The notes beneath the pieces are model-generated. The model was given only the letters and a program-made list of their open reading frames with translations. It did no database searches and was not told the DNA's origin. DNA of 37,521 nt, taken from assembly GCA_031265845.1 (NCBI GenBank), contig JAISCC010000017.1, forward strand, positions 1 through 37,521, written 5' to 3'. The DNA is from Treponema sp. (GTDB taxonomy: Bacteria > Spirochaetota > Spirochaetia > Treponematales > Breznakiellaceae). Positions 17,016 to 26,758 of the stretch are shown one piece after another. A program made the position numbers and the translations under genes. How positions within the stretch are numbered: the first letter of the stretch is position 1; each line of letters opens with the position of its first letter.

Positions 17016-18611
17016 TTAAAAAAAATCTATGGCGGCTTTTTCAAGGGGAAGGGCTTTGATGTAGCGTTTTATGAGGGTTTCAAAACCTTTCACGTCTTGA
17101 GCGTCAGGTTTCATACAGACACCCGCGTTTTTTGCGAAAACGTTGTCCGCAAGAAACGCTTCCAGCGTCTCGCCTTCCCGCTTGAGGCGCATATACGCCG
17201 CAAGAAGCGCTGCGCCCCACGCGCCGCCTTCGCCCGCCGAATCCATCACCGCGACCGGGACATTCAGCGTCGCCGCCATTAACCGTTGCCCTACGCCTTT
17301 TGTTTTGAACAAGCCGCCGTGACCCAGAAGCCGGTCAAGGCGGACGCCTTCTTTGCCGGTGAGAATATCCATGCCGAGTTTCAGCGTACCCATTGCGGAA
17401 AACAAAAGGACGCGCATGAAGTTTGCCAGCGTGAAGTCGCTGTCCGGCGTACGCGCGAACAGGGGGCGCCCCTGTTCCAAACCCGCAATCGGCTCGCCGC
17501 CGTAGTAATTGTACGAGAGGAGACCGCCGCAATCCGGGTCGCCTTCCAGCGCCTTGTAATACAGGGCGTCATAAAAAGCGGACTTGTCTATAGTCACGCC
17601 GAAAAGTCCGGTCAGTTCTCTGAACAGACGTATCCATGCGTCAAGGTCGGACGTGCAGTTGTTGCAGTGTACCATTGCCGCTGGCTTTCCGGCGGGTGTG
17701 GCAACCATGTCTATTTCCGTCCATACCTTTGACAATTCCTTTTCCAGCACAATCATTGCGAATATCGAGGTGCCGGCGGAAACATTGCCGGTGCGTTCGG
17801 CTACGCTGTTTGTGGCGACCATGCCTGTTCCGGCGTCTCCTTCCGGCGGACAGAACGGAACGCCGGCTTTCAGAACGCCGGACGGATCGAGCAGTTTCGC
17901 GCCTTCTTCGGTGAGTAATCCGGCGTTTTCGCCGGCGTTTAAGACGCGGGGCAACAGGTCTTCAAGCCTCCGCCCGAATCCCTTGCCGCCGGCGAGGACG
18001 TTGAACTGCTCCAGCATCCGCCGGTTGTAGGCGTTCATCGCGCTGTCGATGGGGAACACACCGGAGGCGTCGCCTATGCCCAGGACTTTTTCACCGGTCA
18101 GCCTCCAATGCACGTAACCAGCGAGCGTGGTCATAAACGAGATGTTTTTTACCTGTTCTTCATTATTCAAAATCGCCTGGTACAGATGGGCTACGCTCCA
18201 CCGCTGGGGGATGTTGAATTGGAACAAACCGGTAAGTTCCGCAGCCGCTTGTTCCGTCATGGTGTTGCGCCATGTACGAAACGGGACAGGCTGTTTCTCG
18301 TCAGCGCCGAATACGAGGTACCCATGCATCATGGCGGAAACGCCGATTGATCCCACCGCAACAAGCGGCGCGCCGCAACGAGTCTGCGCGTCAGCCGCCA
18401 GTTTGCGGAAACTGTCCTGAATTCCATTCCATACATCGTCAAGACAGTACGTCCACACGCCGTCTGCGAGTTGGTTTTCCCACTCATGGCTGCCCGATGC
18501 GATGATCGAATAGCGATCATCAATCAACGCGGCTTTGATGCGGGTGGAACCGAGTTCAATGCCGAGGGACGTTCTCCCCTCAACAATCGCCTGTTTTACT
18601 CTCTCATCCAT
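17016..18611 (-). CDS. araB: FGGY-family sugar kinase, probable L-ribulokinase
   Basis: It probably phosphorylates L-ribulose to L-ribulose 5-phosphate. Evidence is position (same operon, directly before araA) and family motifs: the phosphate-binding [17 protein letters not shown] (about 16-32), [23 protein letters not shown], the ATP-site [19 protein letters not shown] with [24 protein letters not shown] and [13 protein letters not shown]. The protein is 531 residues, within the FGGY range. AAGGAGAG precedes ATG 18611. It is diverged from E. coli AraB, and sequence alone would also allow xylulokinase. The operon argues for ribulokinase. Confidence 0.85.
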   Translation of the reverse strand: MDERVKQAIVEGRTSLGIELGSTRIKAALIDDRYSIIASGSHEWENQLADGVWTYCLDDVWNGIQDSFRKLAADAQTRCGAPLVAVGSIGVSAMMHGYLVFGADEKQPVPFRTWRNTMTEQAAAELTGLFQFNIPQRWSVAHLYQAILNNEEQVKNISFMTTLAGYVHWRLTGEKVLGIGDASGVFPIDSAMNAYNRRMLEQFNVLAGGKGFGRRLEDLLPRVLNAGENAGLLTEEGAKLLDPSGVLKAGVPFCPPEGDAGTGMVATNSVAERTGNVSAGTSIFAMIVLEKELSKVWTEIDMVATPAGKPAAMVHCNNCTSDLDAWIRLFRELTGLFGVTIDKSAFYDALYYKALEGDPDCGGLLSYNYYGGEPIAGLEQGRPLFARTPDSDFTLANFMRVLLFSAMGTLKLGMDILTGKEGVRLDRLLGHGGLFKTKGVGQRLMAATLNVPVAVMDSAGEGGAWGAALLAAYMRLKREGETLEAFLADNVFAKNAGVCMKPDAQDVKGFETLIKRYIKALPLEKAAIDFF

Positions 18612-18754
18612 AAACTCTCCTTTTTTAAACTTGCTTGACGCTTTTCATATGCCACTTGCTCTTCTTTGTAAATGACGCGGCGCTTGCAAGATGTTTCACG
18701 CCTCTCGCTTCAAAGCGGAATGCGTCTTTTTTTCGCCGCCGCCGCGACACGGTG

Positions 18755-19999
18755 TCAGTCCTTCTTTAAATCAAACTGGAGTCCGAAGATAGAAAAGCCG
18801 CGTTTGGGGAGGGAAGCGTCTCCAGCGGGCCTCATCTTTGAGTACAGATCGAAACCCACCGCCGCAAGGAGTACAAACCCCTTGATCGCATACTGCCAGT
18901 CTATGCTGACCCCGATAATCGACATGCCGTTGTTGAGCACGCCCATAAACAGCCCGCCCACAATGGCGCCGATGATAGTTCCGATGCCGCCGGTGGTGGA
19001 CGCGCCGCCAATGTAACAAGCGGCGATAGCGTCAAGCTCAAAGTTTTGACCCGCTTTGGGAGTGGCGACATTGAGCCGCGCCGCAAAGACCATGCCCGCC
19101 AGCGCCGCGATAACACCCATATTCGCGTACACCCAAAACATCACCTGTTCCGTTTTAATGCCCGAAAGTTTCGCGGCTTTCACGCTGCCGCCCAGAGCGT
19201 AGATATGACGCCCCTGCACCGTCTTGGTAGTAACAAAATGGTAGAAGACGATCAAGCACCCCAGAAGGACGAGGATGTTCGGAATGCCGCGATACAAGGC
19301 GAACACAATGGAGAACGCCATGATCACCGCAATCAAAAAGATCAGCTTCGCTATCCAGATGCTGCGGGGCAGCAGATCGAAATTGTACCGCTGTTGACGC
19401 TTCCGCTCCCGCATCTGCCCGGCCGCGATCAGTGCGGAAATCACCATCCCGATAATCAAGGTGAGAATATGCAGATTGACGCTTCCCAGACTGACGCCTC
19501 CAAACGGGTCCGCGATATAGCCTGATGAGAGAGACTGAAACACCCTGGGAAACGGACCATAGGATTGCCCTTTCAGGATAACCTGGGCGAGACCCCGGAA
19601 CGCCAGCATCCCCGCAAGCGTTACGATAAAGGCAGGCATACGGAAAAAGGCGATGCAGACTCCCTGCCACGCGCCGATAAGACCTCCAATGAGAAGGGAA
19701 ATGAACATGGCCAAAAAAGGATTCATGTTCGCTTTTACCATCATCATCGCGGATACGGCGCCCACAAACGCCACAACCGAACCGACGGAAAGATCGATGT
19801 TGCCCGTAAGAATACAGAGCATCATGCCCACCGCAAGGATAAGCACATAGCTGTTTTGCAACACGAGATTGGTCAGGTTCACCGGACGAAAAAGCACCCC
19901 GTTGGTTAAAATGCCGAAGAAGATCATCGCCGCTACAAGAGCGATAATCATGCCGTAATGTCTAAAATTCTTTTTCAGAATACTAAGCGACGTGTTCAT
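18755..19999 (-). CDS. gguB: Sugar ABC transporter permease (GguB/MmsB/XylH type)
   Basis: It forms the inner-membrane channel of a CUT2-type importer for pentoses or hexoses. The protein is 414 residues with about 10 hydrophobic segments, starting near 16-35. The BPD_transp_2 signatures NIDLSVGSVVAFVGA, FIVTLAGMLAFRGLAQVIL and IAACYIGGASTTGGIGTIIG are clear. The extra cytoplasmic segment MRERKRQQRYNF is a feature of the longer XylH/GguB subfamily. It starts 13 nt after the ATPase gene. With the araABD genes downstream, L-arabinose is the likely cargo. Confidence 0.9.
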   Translation of the reverse strand: MNTSLSILKKNFRHYGMIIALVAAMIFFGILTNGVLFRPVNLTNLVLQNSYVLILAVGMMLCILTGNIDLSVGSVVAFVGAVSAMMMVKANMNPFLAMFISLLIGGLIGAWQGVCIAFFRMPAFIVTLAGMLAFRGLAQVILKGQSYGPFPRVFQSLSSGYIADPFGGVSLGSVNLHILTLIIGMVISALIAAGQMRERKRQQRYNFDLLPRSIWIAKLIFLIAVIMAFSIVFALYRGIPNILVLLGCLIVFYHFVTTKTVQGRHIYALGGSVKAAKLSGIKTEQVMFWVYANMGVIAALAGMVFAARLNVATPKAGQNFELDAIAACYIGGASTTGGIGTIIGAIVGGLFMGVLNNGMSIIGVSIDWQYAIKGFVLLAAVGFDLYSKMRPAGDASLPKRGFSIFGLQFDLKKD

Positions 20000-20012
20000 T
20001 TCATACCCTCAT

Positions 20013-21548
20013 TTAAGATTGAATAATATGTCCCATTATTTCTTCTTGCGTCGCGGTTCTTCCGGGAAGTTCCCCGGTGATGCGCCCTTCGCTCATCACA
20101 TAGATGCGGTCGCTCATGCCGATTATTTCCGGCATTTCCGAGGAAATGAGGAGACACGCCATTCCCGCTCCAGCAAGCATATTGATAATAGTGTAAATTT
20201 CGTATTTCGCCCCGACATCAATGCCCCGCGTCGGCTCATCAAGGATCAGGATGCGGGGATCCGTGAATATCCATTTGGCAAGTACGACCTTCTGCTGATT
20301 GCCGCCTGAAAGATTGCCCGCAAGCTGCAAGATGGACGGCGTTTTGATGTTCAGTTTTTTTCGGAGTCCTTCGCTCTCCCGCACTTCTCGTTGCTCGTCA
20401 ATGACATTTCTATTCGCAATCTTTTTTAATTTAGCGAGCGTGATGTTTCGCTTGATGTCTTCTATTAAAACAAGCCCATATTCCTTGCGGTCTTCGGTAA
20501 CATAGGCGACTCCATGCTCAATGGATTTTGGGATGGAGTTGAGGTTCACATCCTTGCCGTCAATGAGTATGCGGCCCGAAATGCTTTTGCCATAGAATTT
20601 GCCGAAAAGACTCGTGGCAAGTTCGGTGCGCCCTGCGCCCATAAGCCCCGCAAGCCCCACCACTTCCCCTGCGCGGAGGTAAAAATTGATGCCATCCAGT
20701 ATTTTCCGTCCGGGGTTTTCAGGATGATAGCTCGTCCAGTTTTTCACTTCAAAGATTACGTCGCCCGGAATCGCGTCCCGTCTGGGGAAACGGTCGGTTA
20801 TTTCCCGGCCTACCATGCCTTTTATTATCCGTTCCTCGGAAATCCCTTTCTTTTTATCAACCTCAAGTGTTTCAATCGTTTTGCCATCCCGCAGAATGGT
20901 GATGCTGTCGGCGATTTCCGCGACTTCATTCAGCTTATGGGTGATAAGCACTGACGATATGCCGTGCTGATTTTTTAATTCCCTCAAAAGCTGCAAGAGG
21001 TTCTCGCTGTCCTTCTCGTTAAGCGCGGCGGTCGGCTCGTCAAGGATCAGCAACTTGACATCCTTGGCAAGCGCTTTTGCGATTTCAACGAGTTGCTGTT
21101 TTCCCACGCCCAGCTTGTTCACCGGCGTGTTGGGATTTTCGTTCAAACCCAGCCGTTGCATATAGACCAGCGCTTCTTCTTTGGTTTTATCCCAGTTTAT
21201 TATAAACCGCTTCGCCTTTTCATGCCCTAAAAAGATATTTTCCGCTATGGAAAGATAGGGGCTTAACGCCAATTCCTGATGAATAATGGCGATTCCCATT
21301 TTTTCGCTGCGCTGAATATCGGGAAAGGCGCACACTTGGCCGTTAAAGACAATATCTCCCGAATATGTCCCGTAAGGGTACACGCCGCTCAAGATTTTCA
21401 TCAGCGTTGATTTTCCCGCTCCGTTCTCGCCGACCAAAGCGTGTATTTCCCGCTGTTTAACCTGTAAGTTTACATTGTCCAGAGCCTTTACACCGGGAAA
21501 CGTCTTTGTGATATGGTTCATTTCCAGCAAGTATGCGGCGTCATTCAT
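20013..21548 (-). CDS. gguA: Sugar ABC transporter ATP-binding protein, two NBDs
   Basis: It powers the CUT2 importer. The protein is 511 residues with two fused ATPase domains. Domain 1 has Walker [10 protein letters not shown] (about 37-45), signature [15 protein letters not shown] and Walker [12 protein letters not shown]. Domain 2 has a degenerate Walker [12 protein letters not shown], signature [15 protein letters not shown] and Walker [13 protein letters not shown]. The Arg in the second P-loop is normal for this family. GAGAGGTG precedes ATG 21548. The gene lies between the binding-protein and permease genes. Confidence 0.93.
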   Translation of the reverse strand: MNDAAYLLEMNHITKTFPGVKALDNVNLQVKQREIHALVGENGAGKSTLMKILSGVYPYGTYSGDIVFNGQVCAFPDIQRSEKMGIAIIHQELALSPYLSIAENIFLGHEKAKRFIINWDKTKEEALVYMQRLGLNENPNTPVNKLGVGKQQLVEIAKALAKDVKLLILDEPTAALNEKDSENLLQLLRELKNQHGISSVLITHKLNEVAEIADSITILRDGKTIETLEVDKKKGISEERIIKGMVGREITDRFPRRDAIPGDVIFEVKNWTSYHPENPGRKILDGINFYLRAGEVVGLAGLMGAGRTELATSLFGKFYGKSISGRILIDGKDVNLNSIPKSIEHGVAYVTEDRKEYGLVLIEDIKRNITLAKLKKIANRNVIDEQREVRESEGLRKKLNIKTPSILQLAGNLSGGNQQKVVLAKWIFTDPRILILDEPTRGIDVGAKYEIYTIINMLAGAGMACLLISSEMPEIIGMSDRIYVMSEGRITGELPGRTATQEEIMGHIIQS

Positions 21549-21569
21549 AAAAACACCTCTCTTATAGGG

Positions 21570-21669
21570 CGCGAAAATTGGGGAACAGGCGGAGCGTCTC
21601 TAAAGAAGTGAGCCTTCTCGTTGTGAATCGCATTAGACAGCTTCTTCCTATTCTCCAATTTCTATCGCG
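21570..21669 (-). promoter_or_regulatory. Intercistronic stem-loop between binding-protein and ATPase genes
   Basis: CGCGAAAATTGG (21570-21581) pairs with CCAATTTCTATCGCG (21655-21669) as a 12-bp stem with a three-base bulge. It fills the 131-nt gap after the binding-protein stop. In ABC operons such hairpins often protect the 5' message so that more binding protein is made; that role is inferred here. Confidence 0.5.
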
Positions 21670-21679
21670 TTCCCTAAAA

Positions 21680-22827
21680 CTACAGTCCCAAATCTGCGGC
21701 TTTGTAATAACCGGTTTCATCCACCAGCGCGCTCTTTACATTTTCCTTGTAAATAGCCGTGGACTGGAGCAACATGGAAGGCACAATATATTTCTTGCCG
21801 TCTTTCATGCTTCCATTCTCATAATCCGTGGTATTGTTCACCTCGGGTTGCCGTCCTTCCAGAATGGCTTGGAGCATTTTCACGGTCGCCGCCGCAAGGG
21901 AACGGGTGTCTTTGAAAACGGTCGCGTACTGTTCGCCCGCGAGGATAGACTTGATGGAAGGCAATTCCGCGTCCTGTCCGCCCACTATGGGCATGGGCTT
22001 TCCGGCGCCGCCGTACCCGACTCCCTTTAAGGAAGAAATGACGCCCAGACTGATGCCGTCATAGGGAGAAAGCACACCGTCTATGGTCCGTCCGGTGTAA
22101 TACGCCGATAGCAGGTTGTCCATACGCGCCTGGGCCGTGGCGCCATCCCAACGGAGTGTTCCGACTCTATCCATGCCTTGCTGCCCTGACCCGATGACGA
22201 GGACATTTTTGTCAAAGTACGGTTTGAGTACATCCATAGCGCCGTTGTAAAAGAAGTAGGCGTTGTTGTCATCCGGCGAACCGCCGAACACCTCAATCAC
22301 TTCGGGATTGTCCGCCGTCGCGCTGTCAAGTTGAAGCCCTTTTATGAGGATATGTCCCATCTGCTCGCCAACCTTGTAGTTGTCAAAGGACACATAATAA
22401 TCCACATAAGGACTATTCCTGATGAGCCGGTCATAGGCGATAACCGGAATGTCCGCCTCATGAGCTTTTTCCAAAACCGCAGTGAGCGATTCACCGTCAA
22501 TGGACGCGATAACCAACGCTTTTACGCCCTTGGTGATCATGTTTTCGAGTTGCGCGACCTGATTTTCGATGATGTCGTCGCCGTACTGAAGATCACCGGA
22601 ATATCCGAGCGCCTCAATGCCGGATTTAACGCTTTCTCCATCTGAAATCCACCGCTGAGATGAACGGGTCGGCATGGCGATTCCTATAGACGCCTTGTCA
22701 GCGGGTCTACCCCCCCCCCCCCCAGGCTTTCCTGACTGCCACTCTTTTTGTTGCAACCAGAACAGATCACGGTTAGAAGCAAAAGAGCCGCCGTTGCAAG
22801 GAGAATGTTCTTCTTTAACACTTTCAT
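21680..22827 (-). CDS. chvE: Sugar-binding lipoprotein (ChvE/XylF type), frame set by a poly-G tract
   Basis: This is the periplasmic substrate-binding component of the importer. ATG 22827 has GGAGG 7 nt upstream and gives [20 protein letters not shown], then ICSGC with the lipid-acceptor Cys25, then [11 protein letters not shown] 14-G run (plus-strand C at 22710-22723) follows. The mature domain starts [20 protein letters not shown] and runs with ChvE/XylF motifs ([32 protein letters not shown]) to 21680. As written, the signal peptide frame and the mature frame differ: 12 or 15 G would join them, and 14 leaves the gene off. Either phase variation or a homopolymer miscall explains this. Confidence 0.85.
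22710..22723. repeat. 14-base poly-G/C tract inside a lipoprotein gene
   Basis: Fourteen consecutive C on the plus strand lie about ten codons after the lipobox Cys of the sugar-binding gene. Such tracts slip during replication. It encodes a flexible Gly linker, so any length divisible by three would be tolerated. Confidence 0.9.
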
Positions 22828-22846
22828 AAAAGTCCTCCAGAAAAAA

Positions 22847-22882
22847 AATGTGTACGTCCACGCTAGAGTGGACGTACACATT
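22847..22882. promoter_or_regulatory. Probable operator of the arabinose operon
   Basis: A perfect 15-bp inverted repeat, AATGTGTACGTCCAC (22847-22861) and GTGGACGTACACATT (22868-22882), is separated by 6 nt. It overlaps the -10 box and start region of the promoter at 22880-22908, where a bound repressor would block transcription. The half-site TGTACGTCCA resembles the TGTACGTACA core of GntR-type AraR operators of Firmicutes. No regulator gene is present in the window. Confidence 0.65.
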
Positions 22883-22908
22883 AAATAACGGTTTTCCTCT
22901 CTTGTCAA
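22880..22908 (-). promoter_or_regulatory. Promoter of the arabinose operon
   Basis: TTGACA (22903-22908) and TTTAAT (22880-22885) are 17 nt apart on the minus strand. The start falls inside the palindrome at 22847-22882, about 45 nt before the lipoprotein ATG. Confidence 0.75.
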
Positions 22909-23080
22909 GTGTTTTTTTATTTTTTTGTAAAAAAGCGCAACTTTCAGCCAGACGCTACGGCTGTAACTCAAAAACCGCCGCCACTCTGATTATTATGTTC
23001 AACAATATCAACACATCATTTGGACAAAATAGGATTATACAAAAATATATATTTAGACCAATTCGGGGATCGGGGCTGTG

Positions 23081-23120
23081 AAAAACCGCACTCAGGGCTT
23101 GCGCCCTTTGTACGGTTTTT
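23081..23120. terminator. Intrinsic terminator after hslU
   Basis: AAAAACCG (23081-23088) pairs with CGGTTTTT (23113-23120), enclosing a smaller stem AGGGC-TTGC-GCCCT (23094-23107). Read leftward it ends in a T-run, 47 nt past the hslU stop. The rest of 22910-23166 is AT-rich and shows no gene. Confidence 0.7.
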
Positions 23121-23166
23121 TCTCCGCCATATTTTTCCTTCGTTTGCAACGCCGTTTGCCGTATGT

Positions 23167-24702
23167 TTACAGTATATACCTTCCAAAATCTTGATCTTTC
23201 ACCAAATCTATGAGTTTTTCATCCACATAGTCTTTGTCGATGACCACGTGTGTTGGCGCTATATCCGGCGCGTCAAAAGAAAGTTCATCCAGAAGCGCTT
23301 CCATGATGGTATGAAGCCTGCGCGCGCCGATGTTTTCAAGGCGGTTGTTGACCTCGGCGGCGAGTTCCGCGAGGTGTTCAATGGCTTCGGCGGTGAATTC
23401 AATCTCGACGCTTTCGGTTCCAAGCAGTTCACGATACTGTTTGGTGAGGGCGTTTTTCGGCTCGGTGAGGATGCGCAGGAAGTCGTCTTTGCCCAGGGCG
23501 TCAAGCTCCACCCGAAGCGGGAAGCGTCCCTGCAATTCGGGAATCAAATCCGAAGGTTTGCTTATGTTGAACGCGCCCGCCGCGATGAAGAGGATATGAT
23601 CCGTGTTGACCTGCCCCCACTTGGTGTTGACCGTAGCACCTTCCACAATCGGGAGGATGTCGCGTTGTACGCCCTCGCGGGATACATCTTGTCCGCCGCC
23701 TCGTTCGCCTTTTACGGCGATCTTGTCAATCTCGTCAATGAAGATAATGCCGGTCTGCTCAACCCGTTGCCGGGCTTCGTCGCTTACCCGCTCGCGGTCG
23801 ATGAGCTTGTCGGTCTCTTCAGCCATAATAATTTCGCGGGCGCGGGCTACGGTGACGCGCTTGCGCTTCTGTCCTCCGCCAAAGGCGTTGAAAACGCCGG
23901 AAAGACTTGACTCAAGGTCTTCAAGACCGCCTCCCATAGCCTCAATGCCGGGAAACTGGAAATTTTGGCTTACAGTGATCTCCACGCTGCTGTCTTCCAT
24001 TTTGCCGGCGCGGAGCATTTCCCGCAACTTTTCCCGCGTCGCCCGATCCGCAGGGTTGTCCTGCGCCGGTTCTTCCGGTTGAGCGTCCTCTTCTTTTGCG
24101 GCTTTCTTGTCAAAGACCGGAATGCCCACCTGAATCGCCGTTCCCATGATGGAAGGGCCGGGACCTTCTGACCCATCGTTGTTAAAGGAAAACGCGCCGA
24201 CCGGACGCACAATGGGGCCGCTGGCTTTTCTCGATTCCTTGCGCTTTTTATGGGGAAAGAGCAAGTCAAGCAACGCATCCTCGGTTCTCTTTTCAGCCTC
24301 GGCGACCACGGATTCCTGCATCTCTTGCTTCACCATGGCGACACCCGCCGCCATGAGATCGCGTATCATAGATTCAACATCCCGTCCCACATAGCCGACT
24401 TCCGTATACTTGGTGGCTTCCACCTTGATAAACGGAGAGCCGGCGAGTTTTGCAAGCCGCCGCGCAATCTCGGTTTTCCCAACGCCTGTGGGGCCAATCA
24501 TCAGGATGTTTTTCGGCGTTATATCTTCCTTTATTTCATCATCCAACTTGAGTCTGCGGATGCGGTTTCTCAGCGCCACCGCGACCGCGCGTTTGGCTTT
24601 TTTCTGTCCCACAATGTATTTGTCAAGCTCCGCGACTATTTCTTTCGGCGTCAACTTGTCAAAGGTGGCGCTGTTTTGCTTGCTGGATTTTACGTCGCTC
24701 AT
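23167..24702 (-). CDS. hslU: ATP-dependent protease ATPase subunit HslU
   Basis: HslU (ClpY) is the AAA+ unfoldase that feeds substrates to HslV. Motifs are the N-terminal LTPKEIVAELDKYIVGQKKA, Walker A GPTGVGKTE, pore loop GYVGRD, Walker B IIFIDEIDKI, sensor regions (FIAAGAFNISKPSDLIPELQ, GRFPLRVEL) and the C-terminal tail FGRYIL that docks into HslV. At 511 residues it is longer than E. coli HslU (443). The extra length lies in the I domain, including a Pro/Glu/Ala-rich stretch, DAQPEEPAQDNPAD. It starts 9 nt after hslV. Confidence 0.95.
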   Translation of the reverse strand: MSDVKSSKQNSATFDKLTPKEIVAELDKYIVGQKKAKRAVAVALRNRIRRLKLDDEIKEDITPKNILMIGPTGVGKTEIARRLAKLAGSPFIKVEATKYTEVGYVGRDVESMIRDLMAAGVAMVKQEMQESVVAEAEKRTEDALLDLLFPHKKRKESRKASGPIVRPVGAFSFNNDGSEGPGPSIMGTAIQVGIPVFDKKAAKEEDAQPEEPAQDNPADRATREKLREMLRAGKMEDSSVEITVSQNFQFPGIEAMGGGLEDLESSLSGVFNAFGGGQKRKRVTVARAREIIMAEETDKLIDRERVSDEARQRVEQTGIIFIDEIDKIAVKGERGGGQDVSREGVQRDILPIVEGATVNTKWGQVNTDHILFIAAGAFNISKPSDLIPELQGRFPLRVELDALGKDDFLRILTEPKNALTKQYRELLGTESVEIEFTAEAIEHLAELAAEVNNRLENIGARRLHTIMEALLDELSFDAPDIAPTHVVIDKDYVDEKLIDLVKDQDFGRYIL

Positions 24703-24710
24703 TTTTTCTC

Positions 24711-25265
24711 CTATAGTTCTTCCACAACAATGTTGTTGTTGGTGTAGATGCAGATGTTTCCCGCTATGGCAAGACTTTTTTTCGCTATTTCAGCGGCGGA
24801 AAAAGAACTGCTCTCAAGATAGGCGAGGGCCGCAGCATAAGCGTAGTTCCCGCCGGAACCGATTGCAAGGGCATTTTCCGCCGGCTCTATCACATCGCCG
24901 GTGCCAGAAATGAGCAACGTTTTGCTCTTGTCCGCTACCAGGAGCAACGCTTCAAGTCGCCTCAGATTTCTGTCCGTGCGCCAGTCTTTGGCAAGCTCCA
25001 CCGCGGCGCGCAGGAGATCGCCCGAATACTCTTTAAGCTTTGTCTCAAAGAGGTCAAATAAAGTGAATGCGTCTGCGGTGGCTCCCGCAAAACCGCACAG
25101 CACCTTTCCGTCCATGATGCGCCGCACTTTTCGCGCATTGTTTTTCATCACGGTTTCACCCATCGTAACCTGCCCATCTCCGGCCAAGGCTACTTTTCCG
25201 TCTTTACGCACCGCCAAAACAGTTGTGGAACGAATTTTATATCTATTTTGTCTATCATCCTTCAT
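24711..25265 (-). CDS. hslV: ATP-dependent protease peptidase subunit HslV
   Basis: HslV is the proteasome-like threonine peptidase of the HslUV complex. The mature N-terminus is predicted at the Thr pair in [21 protein letters not shown] (Thr14), so 13 residues would be removed, longer than the single Met of E. coli. [37 protein letters not shown] and [13 protein letters not shown] are conserved. The protein is 184 residues. ATG 25265 follows an AAGGAACCTTC leader. The gene lies before hslU with a 9-nt gap, and a stem-loop separates it from larC. Confidence 0.95.
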   Translation of the reverse strand: MKDDRQNRYKIRSTTVLAVRKDGKVALAGDGQVTMGETVMKNNARKVRRIMDGKVLCGFAGATADAFTLFDLFETKLKEYSGDLLRAAVELAKDWRTDRNLRRLEALLLVADKSKTLLISGTGDVIEPAENALAIGSGGNYAYAAALAYLESSSFSAAEIAKKSLAIAGNICIYTNNNIVVEEL

Positions 25266-25333
25266 GAAGGTTCCTTAGATTTAAGTGGAAAAGCAGGTTG
25301 GCTTGCTGGCAGGCTTAACCGCTTTTTCCCAAG

Positions 25334-25360
25334 CCTGTTTCAGAACTGTTTTGAAACAGG
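25334..25360. repeat. Small palindrome between larC and hslV
   Basis: CCTGTTTCA (25334-25342) pairs with TGAAACAGG (25352-25360), with GAACTGTTT between. It belongs by sequence to the stem family at 14480-14525. It may be a weak terminator or processing hairpin. Confidence 0.55.
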
Positions 25361-25417
25361 ACCAATTACTAATATAATTAAACGCCCCAAGAAAAGCAAT
25401 GGGGATTTCTGAAAATC

Positions 25418-26701
25418 TCATGCCTGATCAAGCGTACAGTTTTTCTCCCGCGCAATACGGGCGCGGTCGTCAGCCTCCATCTTGGCGCGAAACGGCTCTC
25501 CGTCCCAGAACGCGGTTTTCACTCGCGTAGCGCCGAATTCGCCGCTCCGCGTTTCCTCGCGTCTTTCGAGGTACAGGCGCCGCGCCTCTATTTCTCGAAA
25601 CCCTATGGTCGAGGAACGGTGGAAAAGCGCGCGCCGCACCGAGTCAAGGCGCTCCGCATTGGCGAGAATTGAGACAATGGTCCCGGGTCTGGACTTTTTC
25701 ATGACGCATGGAGAAAGGGTGACGTCAAGGGCGCCAGCCTCGAACAGGCTCTCCATCAGGAAGCCGAACGCCTCGCCAGTCATGTCGTCAATGGCCGCCT
25801 CAACAAGGGTGAGCGTTTCCGTTTTCCAGGGCGCGGTTTCGCCCGTCTCTTCACGCAGGGAGACCCGCAGGAAATTGGGGCGCTCCATATTCCGCGTACC
25901 GATACCGAAGCCTGTCTTTGATTCCCGAAAACGCGCCGTAGTGATAAACTCGTCGACCGAAGCCGCAAGAATAGCCGCGCCGGTCGGAGTGGTCATTTCC
26001 TTGTCAAAACCGCCCGTTGTCACCGGCATGCCCCGAATGAGAATCTGAGTCGCGGGCGCGGGTACGGGCAACACCCCATGGGCGCAGTGTACGACACCCC
26101 CGCCAAGCTCAACATCGCCGCAGGTTATTCTGTCCGGGTTCAGGAAATCAAGGCAGATTGCGGCGCCCACAATGTCAATAATGGAATCAAGCGCGCCCAC
26201 TTCGTGGAACGCCACATCCTCAACCGGCGTGTCGTGAACCTGCGACTCGGCTTCGGCTATCCTTGTAAAAATGTCCAATGCGCGGGTTTTTGCGCCTTCG
26301 GCAATGTCAGATCGCGTAATGAGGAGGCGTATATCCTCCCATCGCCGGTGAACGTGGCTCGCATGATCGTGCGTGTGATTATGTGCGCTGCATGCCGCGC
26401 TGTGCGCGTGTCCATCGTGTCCATCGTGTCCGCAGTGATGGCGGCTATGCTCCCCTCCATGATGATGGTGACGCTCCTCGTCATCGGCGATATGGCTCGT
26501 ATCGCCGCCCAGATCCACTACAGCGTGGAGTCCGGTTATTCCGCCCCGTCGCTCTTTGACAAAATTCAGCTTCCAGCCGTCAAGGTTGAGCTTGGAGAGT
26601 TCCGCTTTGAGATATTCGGGATCAACGCCGAGATCAACTAGAGCGCCCATGGTCATATCGCCGGAAATGCCGGCGAAACAGTCAAAATGCAATGTTTTCA
26701 T
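25418..26701 (-). CDS. larC: Nickel-pincer cofactor biosynthesis protein LarC
   Basis: LarC inserts nickel into the pyridinium dithiocarboxylate nucleotide cofactor of lactate racemase-type enzymes. The protein has the DUF111 start MKTLHFDCFAGISGDMTMGALVDLG, a His-rich loop (about residues 75-120, with runs such as HHHHGGEHSRHHC) likely to bind nickel, then DVAFHEVGALDSIIDIVGAA and MTTPTGAAILA. The start at 26701 has AGGAAA 8 nt upstream; a start at 26722 is also possible. LarB, LarE and LarA are not in the window. It lies 57 nt after the DUF445 gene in the same direction. Confidence 0.92.
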   Translation of the reverse strand: MKTLHFDCFAGISGDMTMGALVDLGVDPEYLKAELSKLNLDGWKLNFVKERRGGITGLHAVVDLGGDTSHIADDEERHHHHGGEHSRHHCGHDGHDGHAHSAACSAHNHTHDHASHVHRRWEDIRLLITRSDIAEGAKTRALDIFTRIAEAESQVHDTPVEDVAFHEVGALDSIIDIVGAAICLDFLNPDRITCGDVELGGGVVHCAHGVLPVPAPATQILIRGMPVTTGGFDKEMTTPTGAAILAASVDEFITTARFRESKTGFGIGTRNMERPNFLRVSLREETGETAPWKTETLTLVEAAIDDMTGEAFGFLMESLFEAGALDVTLSPCVMKKSRPGTIVSILANAERLDSVRRALFHRSSTIGFREIEARRLYLERREETRSGEFGATRVKTAFWDGEPFRAKMEADDRARIAREKNCTLDQA

Positions 26702-26758
26702 CTTATTTTCCTTGTTTTTCATCTTTTTCTACAAAAAATTCCATACAATTTTTCCCAA

